A DNA stretch of 64,000 nt from Sphaerisporangium sp. TRM90804. GTDB taxonomy: Bacteria; Actinomycetota; Actinomycetes; Streptosporangiales; Streptosporangiaceae. This document shows, piece by piece, positions 8,696-17,300 of the stretch (position 1 is its first letter; the number at the start of each line of letters is the position of its first letter). The notes beneath the pieces were generated by a model, which saw nothing but the letters and a program-made list of their open reading frames with translations, searched no databases and was not told where the DNA came from. The DNA is taken from NCBI RefSeq assembly GCF_029846175.1, contig NZ_JARWAC010000017.1, forward strand, positions 294,706-358,705, written 5' to 3'. Position numbers and translations under genes: made by a program.

Positions 8696-8804
8696 TCACC
8701 CCTTAGCGCGCCCCTATTCCGAAGATCCGGCTCTCCCGGCTGTTGTGCCGTCCCCACGCCGGAGGTGACCCTCGTACCGAGTGACCGGACGAGGAGGCAC
8801 GGAC

Positions 8805-9011
8805 GTGGCCGAGATCCCCTTCCTGAAGGTGGTGCGCGGTAACCCGACCGCCGAAGAGCTCGCGGCGCTGATCGCGGTCCTCGCCGCGCGTGCCGCCGAG
8901 CCCGCCGACACCCCGGCGCCGGCGTCCCCCGCCGCCTGGTCCGACAGCGGGCTCATCGTACGCAGGCCGCTCCCGCCCCGCGCCTGGCGCTCCAGCGGCT
9001 GGTCGGCCTGA
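8805..9011 (+). CDS. Acyl-CoA carboxylase epsilon subunit-like protein
   Basis: A small protein of 68 residues with the FLKVVRGNPTAEELAALI signature of actinomycete acyl-CoA carboxylase epsilon subunits, which bind the beta (carboxyltransferase) subunit and stimulate malonyl- or methylmalonyl-CoA formation. The GTG at 8805 is chosen because GAGGAGG lies just upstream; a GTG at 8781 lacks a site. No alpha or beta carboxylase gene is in the window, so it is an orphan here. Being next to the enediyne operon, it could boost malonyl-CoA supply for the two PKSs. The C-terminal half (VRRPLPPRAWRSSGW) is of the usual type for this family. Confidence 0.82.
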   Translation: MAEIPFLKVVRGNPTAEELAALIAVLAARAAEPADTPAPASPAAWSDSGLIVRRPLPPRAWRSSGWSA

Positions 9012-9100
9012 CGCCCCGGGGCCCCTGTCCCGGCGGCCCCCTGTCCCGGCCCCGGTCTTTCCGCCGCGGCCCCGCCGGCCCGCTTTCACCCCTTCCCGAA

Positions 9101-9122
9101 AGCCCCCGCCCCTGCGGGGGCT
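9101..9122 (+). terminator. Hairpin terminator
   Basis: A perfect 9-bp stem, AGCCCCCGC / GCGGGGGCT, with a 4-nt loop, followed by TCCCCTGTTTT. It closes the carboxylase-epsilon transcript before the enediyne cassette. Confidence 0.8.
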
Positions 9123-9280
9123 TCCCCTGTTTTCGGCCCCTTCACCGGTCGTTACGTGATTCCGTCGTGACACCGCAACACGGGAGATGTAACTCCAGGA
9201 GTCGACATATGACCATGAAATGGACCAGTCGCGGGTGAGCCTCCGCTGCCCGGCTGCGGTCGAAGCTGAGGAGGGCATTA

Positions 9281-10267
9281 ATGCCAACCCTGTTCGGTTC
9301 ACTGCGCAGGCTCATGATGGCACCGTCGCTGGCGGAAGTGACTTTCAGCGTCCGGGGATTTCCCGTCGTCCCATCAGACGCCACGCGCAAACTCGAGTCG
9401 ATTCCGCAGTCGGTGATCTGCGGATTCGAGTGGGGAATCGACGCGCGTGACCAGTGGGAGGTCGAGAGGCGCCTGGCCCTGGTGGACCCGGAGTTCCGGG
9501 GCTTCGCCTACGAGGGCGCCACGATGGCTTTCACGATCTTGGACGCGATGAAGGGCGGCCGTGGGACCCACACGCGTGACCTGTTGATGGGCCCGGGTCA
9601 GCCGCACATCTTCCTGACCTACATCGGCATCGGCTTCGCCATGGCGAGGCTGCCGAGGCCGCTGTGGAAGAAGGTCATGCCCGACCTGACCGGGTCGGCG
9701 TACTACCCGACGATGAGCTGGCTGGCCGTCGACGGCTACGGGTTCGACCGTGCCTACTTCGACACCAAGCGCTACGTCGACGAGCAGAAGGTGCTGGCGC
9801 CCTACCCCTGGGAGGGCTCGCCGGAGTACTTCTCCCGCGCCGTCGACCAGGGCATAGGCCGCGCGCTGTGGTTCATCAACGGCGCGAACGTCCCCGGCGT
9901 CGCCTCGGCCGTCGCCCGCTTCGCGAGCCACCGGCAGGCCGACCTGTGGAGCGGCGTCGGCCTGGCCGCGACGTTCGCCGGCGGCTGCGAGGCCGCGGGG
10001 CTGGAGCAGTTGCGGCGCGAGGCCGGGGAGTACCGGGCCGAGCTGTCGCAGGGCGTCGTGTTCGCGGCCAAGGCCCGCACGTTCGCCGGCTTCGTCCCGC
10101 CGCACACCGAGGTGGCCACCCGCACGCTCACCGACCTGTCGGTGGGGGACGCCGTGGCCCTCGCCGACGCGACGGCCGTGGAGCACACCGGGCCCGCGCC
10201 GGTTCCCGCGTACGAGGAGTGGCGCGCGAACATACGCGGGTATTTCGTTTCCACCCCGGTTTCCTAG
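9281..10267 (+). CDS. unbL: DUF1702 enediyne cassette protein, copy 1 (UnbL-like)
   Basis: A 328-residue member of the DUF1702 family, the UnbL component of the enediyne warhead cassette. Its biochemical role is not established. It shares with copy 2 the blocks EFRGFAYEGATM, IGIGFAMARLP, WLAVDGYGFDRAYF, AVDQGIGRALWFI and ADLWSGVGLAATFAGG, with similar length. The ATG at 9281 follows GAGGAGGGC at good spacing. A strong terminator stands right after it (10276-10299), and it is separated by ~210 bases from copy 2, so it is transcribed as its own unit. Copy 1 lacks several charged residues present in copy 2 at the N-terminus, so the two have diverged considerably and may not be redundant. Confidence 0.9.
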   Translation: MPTLFGSLRRLMMAPSLAEVTFSVRGFPVVPSDATRKLESIPQSVICGFEWGIDARDQWEVERRLALVDPEFRGFAYEGATMAFTILDAMKGGRGTHTRDLLMGPGQPHIFLTYIGIGFAMARLPRPLWKKVMPDLTGSAYYPTMSWLAVDGYGFDRAYFDTKRYVDEQKVLAPYPWEGSPEYFSRAVDQGIGRALWFINGANVPGVASAVARFASHRQADLWSGVGLAATFAGGCEAAGLEQLRREAGEYRAELSQGVVFAAKARTFAGFVPPHTEVATRTLTDLSVGDAVALADATAVEHTGPAPVPAYEEWRANIRGYFVSTPVS

Positions 10268-10275
10268 GGGTTCGA

Positions 10276-10299
10276 GAGGGCCGCCGAAAGGCGGCCCTC
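10276..10299 (+). terminator. Hairpin terminator between the two DUF1702 genes
   Basis: A perfect 10-bp stem, GAGGGCCGCC / GGCGGCCCTC, with a stable GAAA tetraloop, nine bases after the first DUF1702 gene. It separates copy 1 from the main cassette operon. Confidence 0.85.
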
Positions 10300-10478
10300 G
10301 ATTAACGCTCGGGCGAAAACGTCGGTGCTCGTGAGTTCAGCTGACCATGCCCGGAAACAGCCGCTTGACATCGCCGAGTGCGCACGTTTGAAGTGGCTCA
10401 GCAGTTCGGTCATATGTGTACATGTATATAAAGATTACCCCATGGAGAAGGGGCGACCCCCAGGGGGAGGAGACTCAC
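10300..10478 (+). promoter_or_regulatory. Promoter region of the main enediyne cassette operon
   Basis: After the terminator there is an AT-richer stretch with overlapping dyads around CATATGTGTACATG and TATATAAAG (about 10410-10435), then the strong ribosome site GGGGGAGGAG. It is the only sizeable gap before the coupled genes down to the P450, so the operon promoter is likely here. Exact -35/-10 boxes cannot be assigned. Confidence 0.45.
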
Positions 10479-11459
10479 TTGGCCAGTGCTCTGCGGGCTT
10501 TACGGCGCCGTATTCTGACACCCGACACCTCCGAGACCAAGCTTTCGGTTCGTGGTTTCTACGAGAAGAACGCCGAGGCACGGGAACTGCTGGAGACCGT
10601 CGGCGAGACATTCCTCGCCGGCTACGCCTACGCGGTCGAGGCACGGACGATCGAGGAGGCCGAGGAGCGGCTGGAGCAGGTTCCCACGCAGTTCCGCGGG
10701 TTCGCCTACGAGGGCGCGGGCATGGGCTTCGCCGTCATGGACGCCCTGCCGTTCTCCAGCGGGCGCAACGTGCGCGACTGCCTCGCCGGCCGCGGCGGCG
10801 AGCACATCTACATGGTGTACGTCGGCGTCGGCTGGGCGATGGCGCGGCTGCCGAAGTTCCTCTGGTCCAAGATGTACGCCCCCGACCCGCTGCTGCGGTG
10901 GCTGGCCCTGGACGGCTACGGCTTCCACCAGGCCTACTTCCACACCGCCAAGTACGTGGACGGGCAGTACCAGGACCCCGACTTCCCGTGGCCGAAGGAC
11001 GCCCCCGGGTGGTACCCCAACCACGCCATCGACCAGGGGATCGGACGCGCCCTGTGGTTCATCGGCGGCACCGACCCCGACCGCGTCACCGCGTTGATCA
11101 GGAAGTTCCCCGAGTCCCGGCACGCCGACCTGTACGCCGGGACCGGTCTGGCCGCCAGCTACGCCTGCGGCGCCCCGGAGGAGGAGCTGGTGTCCTTCCG
11201 GGACGACGCGGGTGTGTACCGCCCCAACCTCGCCCAGGGCTCGGTCTTCGCGGCCGAAGCCCGGGTCAGGGCCGGGCTGGTGGTTCCGCACACGCTGACG
11301 GCCACCCGCGTGTTCTGCGGCGTGACCCCCGAGGAGGCGGCCGGCATCAGCGCCGAGGCCCGTCCCGACCAGCCGGACCAGGGCGGTGTGCCCGCCTACG
11401 AACTGTGGCGACAGCGCATCGCCGACCGAATCGTTTCTCTTGGAGGTGTTAGCCCGTGA
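10479..11459 (+). CDS. unbL: DUF1702 enediyne cassette protein, copy 2 (UnbL)
   Basis: A 326-residue DUF1702 protein, first gene of the coupled cassette unbL-unbV-unbU-pksE. Start choice: TTG at 10479 with GGGGGAGGAG seven bases upstream gives MASALRALRRRILTPDTSE; an ATG at 10416 in frame would add 21 residues with no ribosome site and lies in the promoter-like stretch. Conserved blocks are QFRGFAYEGAGMGFA, VGVGWAMARLP, WLALDGYGFHQAYFH, AIDQGIGRALWFIGG and ADLYAGTGLAASYACG. Its stop overlaps the unbV GTG (GTGA, 11456-11459). This copy, embedded in the operon, is the likelier functional UnbL. Confidence 0.92.
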   Translation: MASALRALRRRILTPDTSETKLSVRGFYEKNAEARELLETVGETFLAGYAYAVEARTIEEAEERLEQVPTQFRGFAYEGAGMGFAVMDALPFSSGRNVRDCLAGRGGEHIYMVYVGVGWAMARLPKFLWSKMYAPDPLLRWLALDGYGFHQAYFHTAKYVDGQYQDPDFPWPKDAPGWYPNHAIDQGIGRALWFIGGTDPDRVTALIRKFPESRHADLYAGTGLAASYACGAPEEELVSFRDDAGVYRPNLAQGSVFAAEARVRAGLVVPHTLTATRVFCGVTPEEAAGISAEARPDQPDQGGVPAYELWRQRIADRIVSLGGVSP

Positions 11460-13420
11460 CTGCGACCCTTGGCTGGCTGCGCAGGCAGCTGGCGGGAATC
11501 GTCGCCCTCGTGCTGGTCACGAGCGTCTTCCTGATCGCCCGCCTGCCTACCTACTCCGAGGCCGAGACGGCAGGCGTCGCGAGCAAGTACTCGTTCCAGC
11601 CCCTGTCGGTCTCGCTGCCCAGCGGTTACAAGCAGCAGACGATCCGCGAGGTGAACCAGTGGTACAAGCACATCGACGCCTGGATCTCCTCGGTCGGCGC
11701 GGCGATCGCGATGAACGACCTCGACGGTGACGGGCTCTCCAACGACCTGTGCATCGTGGACACGCGGATCGACCAGGCCGTGGTCACGCCCACCCCGGGC
11801 GTGGGCGCGACGCGGTACGCGCCGTTCGCCCTGAACCCGGGCGCGCTGCCGATGAACAGCGCCATGGCTCCGATGGGCTGCGTCCCCGGCGACTTCAACG
11901 AGGACGGCCGGCTGGATCTGCTGGTCTACCTGTGGGGCCGCACGCCGATCGTCTACCTCGCCAAGACGGGCGCGACGAAGCTGACCGCCGACTCCTACCA
12001 GGCCGTCGAGCTGGTCCCCGGCGCGAACTCGACCAACGGCAAGTACACCGGTCCGCAGTGGAACAGCAACGTCGCCACGGTCGCCGACTTCGACGGTGAC
12101 GGTCACGACGACATCTTCATCGGCAACTACTTCGCCGACGGCCCGGTGCTCGACCCGAACATCGCCGGCGGCGTCCACATGAACCACTCCATGTCCGCCG
12201 CGCAGAACGGCGGCGAGAACTACTTCTTCCGCTTCACCGGGGCGACCGCGGGCGACCAGCCGACGGTCACCTACAAGTGTTTCGAGAACGTACTGCCCAA
12301 GTACGCCTCCAAGGGCTGGGAGCTGGGCGCCGGCGCCAACGACCTGGACGGCGACCTGCTGCCCGAGCTGTACCTCGCCAACGACTTCGGCGCGGACCGC
12401 ATGTTCTACAACCGGTCCACTCCCGGCAACATCAAGCTCTCGCCGGTCGAGGGCGTCAGCTCGCCGCTGATCCCCAAGTCGAAGGTCGTCGGCAAGGACT
12501 CCTTCAAGGGCATGGGCGTCGACTTCGGCGACCTGAACCACGACGGCATCTACGACATGTTCGTCAGCAACATCACCACCTCGTGGGGCATCGTCGAGAG
12601 CAACTTCCAGTTCATGTCGACGGTGAAGACCCAGGAGGAGCTGCGGGCCAAGCTGCGCGAGGGCGTGGGGCCGTGGAAGGACGAGAGCGCGCCCGCGGGC
12701 ACGGCCTGGTCCGGCTGGGGCTGGGACATCAAGATCGAGGACTTCAACAACAGCGGTGAGCTCGCCATCGCGCAGGCCACCGGCTTCGTGAAGGGCCAGA
12801 TCGACCGCTGGCCGAACCTGCAGGAGCTGGCCACCGCGAACGACGGCATGCTGCAGAACCCCTTCTGGTGGCCGAACGCCACCGCCGGTGACGACATCGG
12901 CGGGCACCAGACGATGAAGTTCTTCGTCAAGGGCCCCGAGGGCCGCTACGTCGACATCGCCCACGAGCTCGGCATCGCCATCCCCGTGCCGACCCGCGGC
13001 ATCGCCACCGGCGACGCCGACGGCGACGGCCGGCTGGACTTCGCCATGGCCCGCCAGTGGGACGAGCCGGTCTTCTACCAGAACACCAGCCCGGCCACCG
13101 GATCCTTCCTGAACCTGAAGCTGATCCGCGACGGCGAGACCGCGGGCACGCTCCCCGCCGCCGGCTCGCCGGTCACGGGCGCCCAGGTCACGGTGACGAC
13201 GCCCGACGGGCGCAAGTTCATCAACCGCGTCGACGGCAGCAGCGGCCACTCCGGCAGGCGCAGCTCCGAGGTCCACATCGGGCTCGGGGACAAGGTGACC
13301 GGCCCGGTTCAGGTACGCATCTGCTGGCGCGACCGCACCGGCAAGATCCACGACGAGACCCTCCAGCTCACCCCGGGCCGGCACACGCTCACGCTCGGCC
13401 AGCAGGCCAAGGAGAAGTGA
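11456..13420 (+). CDS. unbV: UnbV: ASPIC/UnbV-domain FG-GAP protein of the enediyne cassette
   Basis: A 654-residue protein with an N-terminal hydrophobic segment at about residues 12-31 (signal peptide or anchor), so it probably acts outside the membrane. It has at least six calcium-loop FG-GAP/VCBS-like repeats: NDLDGDG near 87, DFNEDGRLD near 145, DFDGDGHDD near 211, NDLDGDLLPE near 295, DLNHDGIYD near 358 and GDADGDGRLD near 519. The C-terminal ASPIC/UnbV domain has SGHSGRRSSEVHIGLG near 600-615. Together this predicts a beta-propeller plus a small C-terminal domain. UnbV genes accompany nearly all enediyne PKSs; their function is unresolved. It is coupled to unbL by a GTGA overlap and is followed by unbU after four bases. 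Confidence 0.95.
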   Translation: MTATLGWLRRQLAGIVALVLVTSVFLIARLPTYSEAETAGVASKYSFQPLSVSLPSGYKQQTIREVNQWYKHIDAWISSVGAAIAMNDLDGDGLSNDLCIVDTRIDQAVVTPTPGVGATRYAPFALNPGALPMNSAMAPMGCVPGDFNEDGRLDLLVYLWGRTPIVYLAKTGATKLTADSYQAVELVPGANSTNGKYTGPQWNSNVATVADFDGDGHDDIFIGNYFADGPVLDPNIAGGVHMNHSMSAAQNGGENYFFRFTGATAGDQPTVTYKCFENVLPKYASKGWELGAGANDLDGDLLPELYLANDFGADRMFYNRSTPGNIKLSPVEGVSSPLIPKSKVVGKDSFKGMGVDFGDLNHDGIYDMFVSNITTSWGIVESNFQFMSTVKTQEELRAKLREGVGPWKDESAPAGTAWSGWGWDIKIEDFNNSGELAIAQATGFVKGQIDRWPNLQELATANDGMLQNPFWWPNATAGDDIGGHQTMKFFVKGPEGRYVDIAHELGIAIPVPTRGIATGDADGDGRLDFAMARQWDEPVFYQNTSPATGSFLNLKLIRDGETAGTLPAAGSPVTGAQVTVTTPDGRKFINRVDGSSGHSGRRSSEVHIGLGDKVTGPVQVRICWRDRTGKIHDETLQLTPGRHTLTLGQQAKEK

Positions 13421-13424
13421 CTAC

Positions 13425-14399
13425 ATGACGGACACAAAGCCGAGTGCCGGCCCGCGTCATGACCCGAAGGTCATCACGGCGCTGCGCAACTTCGCGATGT
13501 CGATCACGGTCTTCAACATCCTCGGTTACACCGTGCTCGGTTTCGAGCAGCCGTGGCTGTGGCCCTTCGTCGCCCTCGCGACCGGATACACCACGGAGAT
13601 CGTCCTGGAGGCCATCGGCGCCAGGGCCGAGAAGCGCGCGCCGCGCTACAAGGGCGGCGGGGCCAAGGGCCTGATGCAGTTCCTCTACCCAGCGCACATC
13701 ACCAGCCTCGCGATGAACATGCTGATCTACGTCAACGACCAGATCCTGGTCCTGATCTTCGGCATCGTCGTCGCGGTCGGCGCCAAGTGGGTGCTGCGCG
13801 CGCCGGTCAAGGGCCGCATGCGGCACTACATGAACCCGTCGAACTTCGGCATCGCCGCCATCCTGCTGGTCTTCCCCTGGGCCAGCATCGCCCCGCCGTA
13901 CCACTTCACCGAGCATGTCGACACCTGGATTGACTGGTTGATCCCGGGCATCATCATCCTCGGCGGCACCATGCTGAACGGCAAGCTGACCAACCGCATG
14001 CCGCTCATCTTCGGCTGGGTGAGCATCTTCGCCCTCCAGTCGATCGTCCGGGGCATCTTCTTCGACACCTCGATCCCGGGCGCGCTCGCCATGATGACCG
14101 GCGTCGCGTTCGTGCTCTTCAGCAACTACATGATCACCGACCCGGGCACCAGCCCGTCCAAGCCGGCGTCGCAGTTCCTGTTCGGCGGCGGCGTCGCCCT
14201 GGTCTACGGCCTGATGACGGCCGTCCACATCTCCTACGCGATCTTCTTCGCCACCGCCATCGTGTGCGCCATCCGCGGCGGCTTCTTCTGGGGCCTGCAC
14301 TTCGTCGACAAGGCGCGCGCGCAGCGTGAGGCCGAGGCGCTGGCCAAGGTCCCGGTAGAGAAGGTCCCGGCCACCGGGAAAGAGGTCGCTTCGGTATGA
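13425..14399 (+). CDS. unbU: UnbU: integral membrane protein of the enediyne cassette
   Basis: A 324-residue polytopic membrane protein with roughly eight hydrophobic segments (for example VFNILGYTVLGF, ILVLIFGIVVAVG, FGIAAILLVFPWA, LIPGIIILGGTML). The segment MNPSNFGIAA with basic neighbours is reminiscent of the flavin-attachment region of NqrB/RnfD-type proteins, a known distant relation of UnbU. It is the third gene of the conserved cassette and overlaps the PKSE start by four bases (14396-14399). UnbU may move electrons or substrates across the membrane for the secreted UnbV; its function has not been established. Confidence 0.93.
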   Translation: MTDTKPSAGPRHDPKVITALRNFAMSITVFNILGYTVLGFEQPWLWPFVALATGYTTEIVLEAIGARAEKRAPRYKGGGAKGLMQFLYPAHITSLAMNMLIYVNDQILVLIFGIVVAVGAKWVLRAPVKGRMRHYMNPSNFGIAAILLVFPWASIAPPYHFTEHVDTWIDWLIPGIIILGGTMLNGKLTNRMPLIFGWVSIFALQSIVRGIFFDTSIPGALAMMTGVAFVLFSNYMITDPGTSPSKPASQFLFGGGVALVYGLMTAVHISYAIFFATAIVCAIRGGFFWGLHFVDKARAQREAEALAKVPVEKVPATGKEVASV

Positions 14400-17300
14400 C
14401 CAGGATCGCGATCGTCGGCATGGCGTGCCGGTACCCGGACGCCACCTCGCCGAGAGAGCTGTGGGAGAACGCTCTCGCCGGTCGCCGCGCCTTCCGCAGG
14501 CTTCCCGACGTGCGTATGCGGGCCGAGGATTACTACGATCCCGACCCCGCCGCGCCCGACCGGTTCTACGCCCGCACAGCGGCGGTCATCGAGGGCTACG
14601 AGTTCGACCGCATCGGTTACAAGATCGCCGGCAGCACCTACCGCTCCACCGACCTGACGCACTGGCTCGCGCTCGACATGGCGGGCCAGGCGCTGGCGGA
14701 CGCGGGCTTCCCCGGGGCCGAGGGCCTCAACCGGGAGCGCACCGGAGTGGTCGTCGGCAACACCCTGACCGGTGAGTTCACCCGCGCCAACGTCATGCGG
14801 CTGCGCTGGCCGTACGTCCGGCGCACGGTCGCGGCCGCCCTCCTGGAGGAGGGCTGGGACGAGGACCGTCTGGCCACCTTCCTCGACGACCTGGAGGCGG
14901 GCTACAAGAGCCCGTTCCCCTCCATCGACGAGGACACCCTGGCCGGCGGCCTGTCCAACACCATCGCGGGCCGGATCTGCAACCACTTCGACCTCAACGG
15001 CGGCGGCTACACCGTCGACGGCGCCTGCTCCTCGTCCCTGCTCTCGGTGACCACCGCCTGCAAGGCGCTCATCGACGGCGACGTGGACGTGGCGATCGCC
15101 GGCGGCGTCGACCTGTCGATCGACCCGTTCGAGATCATCGGCTTCGCCAAGACCGGCGCGCTCGCCAAGGGCGAGATGCGGCTGTACGACCGCCACTCCA
15201 ACGGCTTCTGGCCGGGCGAGGGCTGCGGAATGATCGTGCTGATGCGCGAGCCGGACGCCATCGAGGCCCGGCGGCGCGTCTACGCGAGCATCCCCGGCTG
15301 GGGCATCTCCTCCGACGGCAAGGGCGGCATGACCCGGCCCGAGGTCAGCGGCTACCAGCTCGCGCTGCGCCGCGCCTACGACCGCGCCGGGTTCGGCATC
15401 GAGACCGTCGAGCTGTTCGAGGGCCACGGCACCGGCACGGCGGTCGGCGACATGACCGAGCTGACCGCGCTGGCCAAGTCGAGGACCGAGGCCGGGCTCG
15501 GCGAGCGTCCCGCGGTCGTCACCTCCATCAAGGGGATGATCGGGCACGCCAAGGCCGCGGCCGGCGTGGCCGGCCTCATCAAGGCCGCCATGGCGGTGCA
15601 CGAGCAGGTGCTGCCGCCGACCATCGGCTGCGTCGACCCGCACGAGGTGCTCACCGAGCAGCCCGAGGCCCTGCGCGCGCTGCGCAAGGCCGAGCCCTGG
15701 CCCGCGGGCGCGCCGGTGCGCGCCGGCGTCACGGCCATGGGCTTCGGCGGCATCAACACCCACGTCGTGCTGGAGAAGAGCGGCGGCGCCCGCCGCACGC
15801 CGCTCTCCACCCGCACCAAGATGATCGTCCAGTCGATCCAGGACGCCGAACTGCTCGTCGCCGACGCGGCGACGACCGAGGCGCTCCAGGAGCGGATCAC
15901 CCAGCTCGCCGAGTTCGTGGCGCAGGTCTCCTACGGCCAGCTCGGCGACCTGGCGGCGACGCTGCAGTCGGAGCTGCGCGACCTGCCCTACCGGGCCGCG
16001 GTCGTGGTGACCTCTCCGGAGGACGCCGAGCGGCAGCTCCGCAAGGTGCTGGAGACGCTGGAAGCCGGAGAGAGCACGCTGTCCTCGCCGGACGGCCGCG
16101 CCTTCCTCGGCCACGTCGACGGCCCCGGGCGCGTCGGCTACCTGTTCCCCGGCCAGGGGTCCGGGCGCGGCACCAGCGGCGGCGCGCTGCGCCGGCGCTT
16201 CGCCGACGTCGAGGAGATCTACGTCCAGGCCGCGCTGCCCACCAGCGGCGACATGGTCGCGACGGCGGTCGCCCAGCCCCGCATCGTCACCGGCTCGCTG
16301 GCCGGCATGCGCGCGCTCTCCCTGCTGGGAGTCGAGGCGGACGTCGCGCTCGGCCACAGCCTGGGCGAGCTTTCGGCCCTGCAGTGGTCCGGCGCGATGG
16401 ACGAGCAGGGGCTGCTGCGCGTCGCGGGTTACCGCGGCCAGGCCATGACCGAGCACAGCGAGTCGGGCACCATGGCCGGCGTCCGCGCCGCGCCTGAGGC
16501 GGTCGCCGAGCTGCTCACCGGCCTTCCCGTGGTGATCGCGGGATACAACGGCCCGGAGCAGACGGTCATCGCCGGCCCGGTCGACGCGATCGAGGCCGTG
16601 GCGGCCAAGGCCGCCGGGGTCGGCGTGACCGTCACGCGGCTGCCGGTGTCCCACGCCTTCCACTCCCCGCTGGTCGCCCCGGCGGCCGAGGCGCTCGGCG
16701 AGCACCTCTCGGGCGAGGAGTTCGGGCCGATCGAGCGGCGGGTGGTCTCCACGGTCACCGGCCAGGTGCTCCGGCCGGACACCGACATCTCGGCGCTGCT
16801 GCGCCGCCAGATCACCGACCCGGTGCTGTTCACCCAGGCCGTGCAGCTCGCGGCCAAGGACATCGACCTGTTCATCGAGGTCGGCCCGGGCCGCGTGCTC
16901 AGCCAGCTCGCCTCCGGGGTCACCTCGGTGCCCGCGGTCGCGCTGGACACCGACGACGAGTCGCTGACCGGGCTGCTGCGGGTCGCCGCGGCCGCCTACG
17001 TCAACGGCGTCCCGGTGCTGCTGGACGAGCTGCTGCACGGGCGGCTCATCCGCCCGCTGCGGGTCGGCCAGGAGTTCACCTTCTTCGCCAGCCCCACCGA
17101 GTCGGCCCCGGCCGTCCGGATCAAGGGCGGCGCCCGCAGGACCGAGGAGCCCGCGCGGACCGGCGGCGACGCCGGCGGCGGCTCCGAGGAGCCGATCGGG
17201 TCGAGTGTGGAGCTGCTGCGCCGGCTGGCCGCCGAGCGTGCGGAGCTGCCGCTGGAGATGGTCCGCGAGGACAGCAGGCCACTGGACGAGCTGCACCTCA

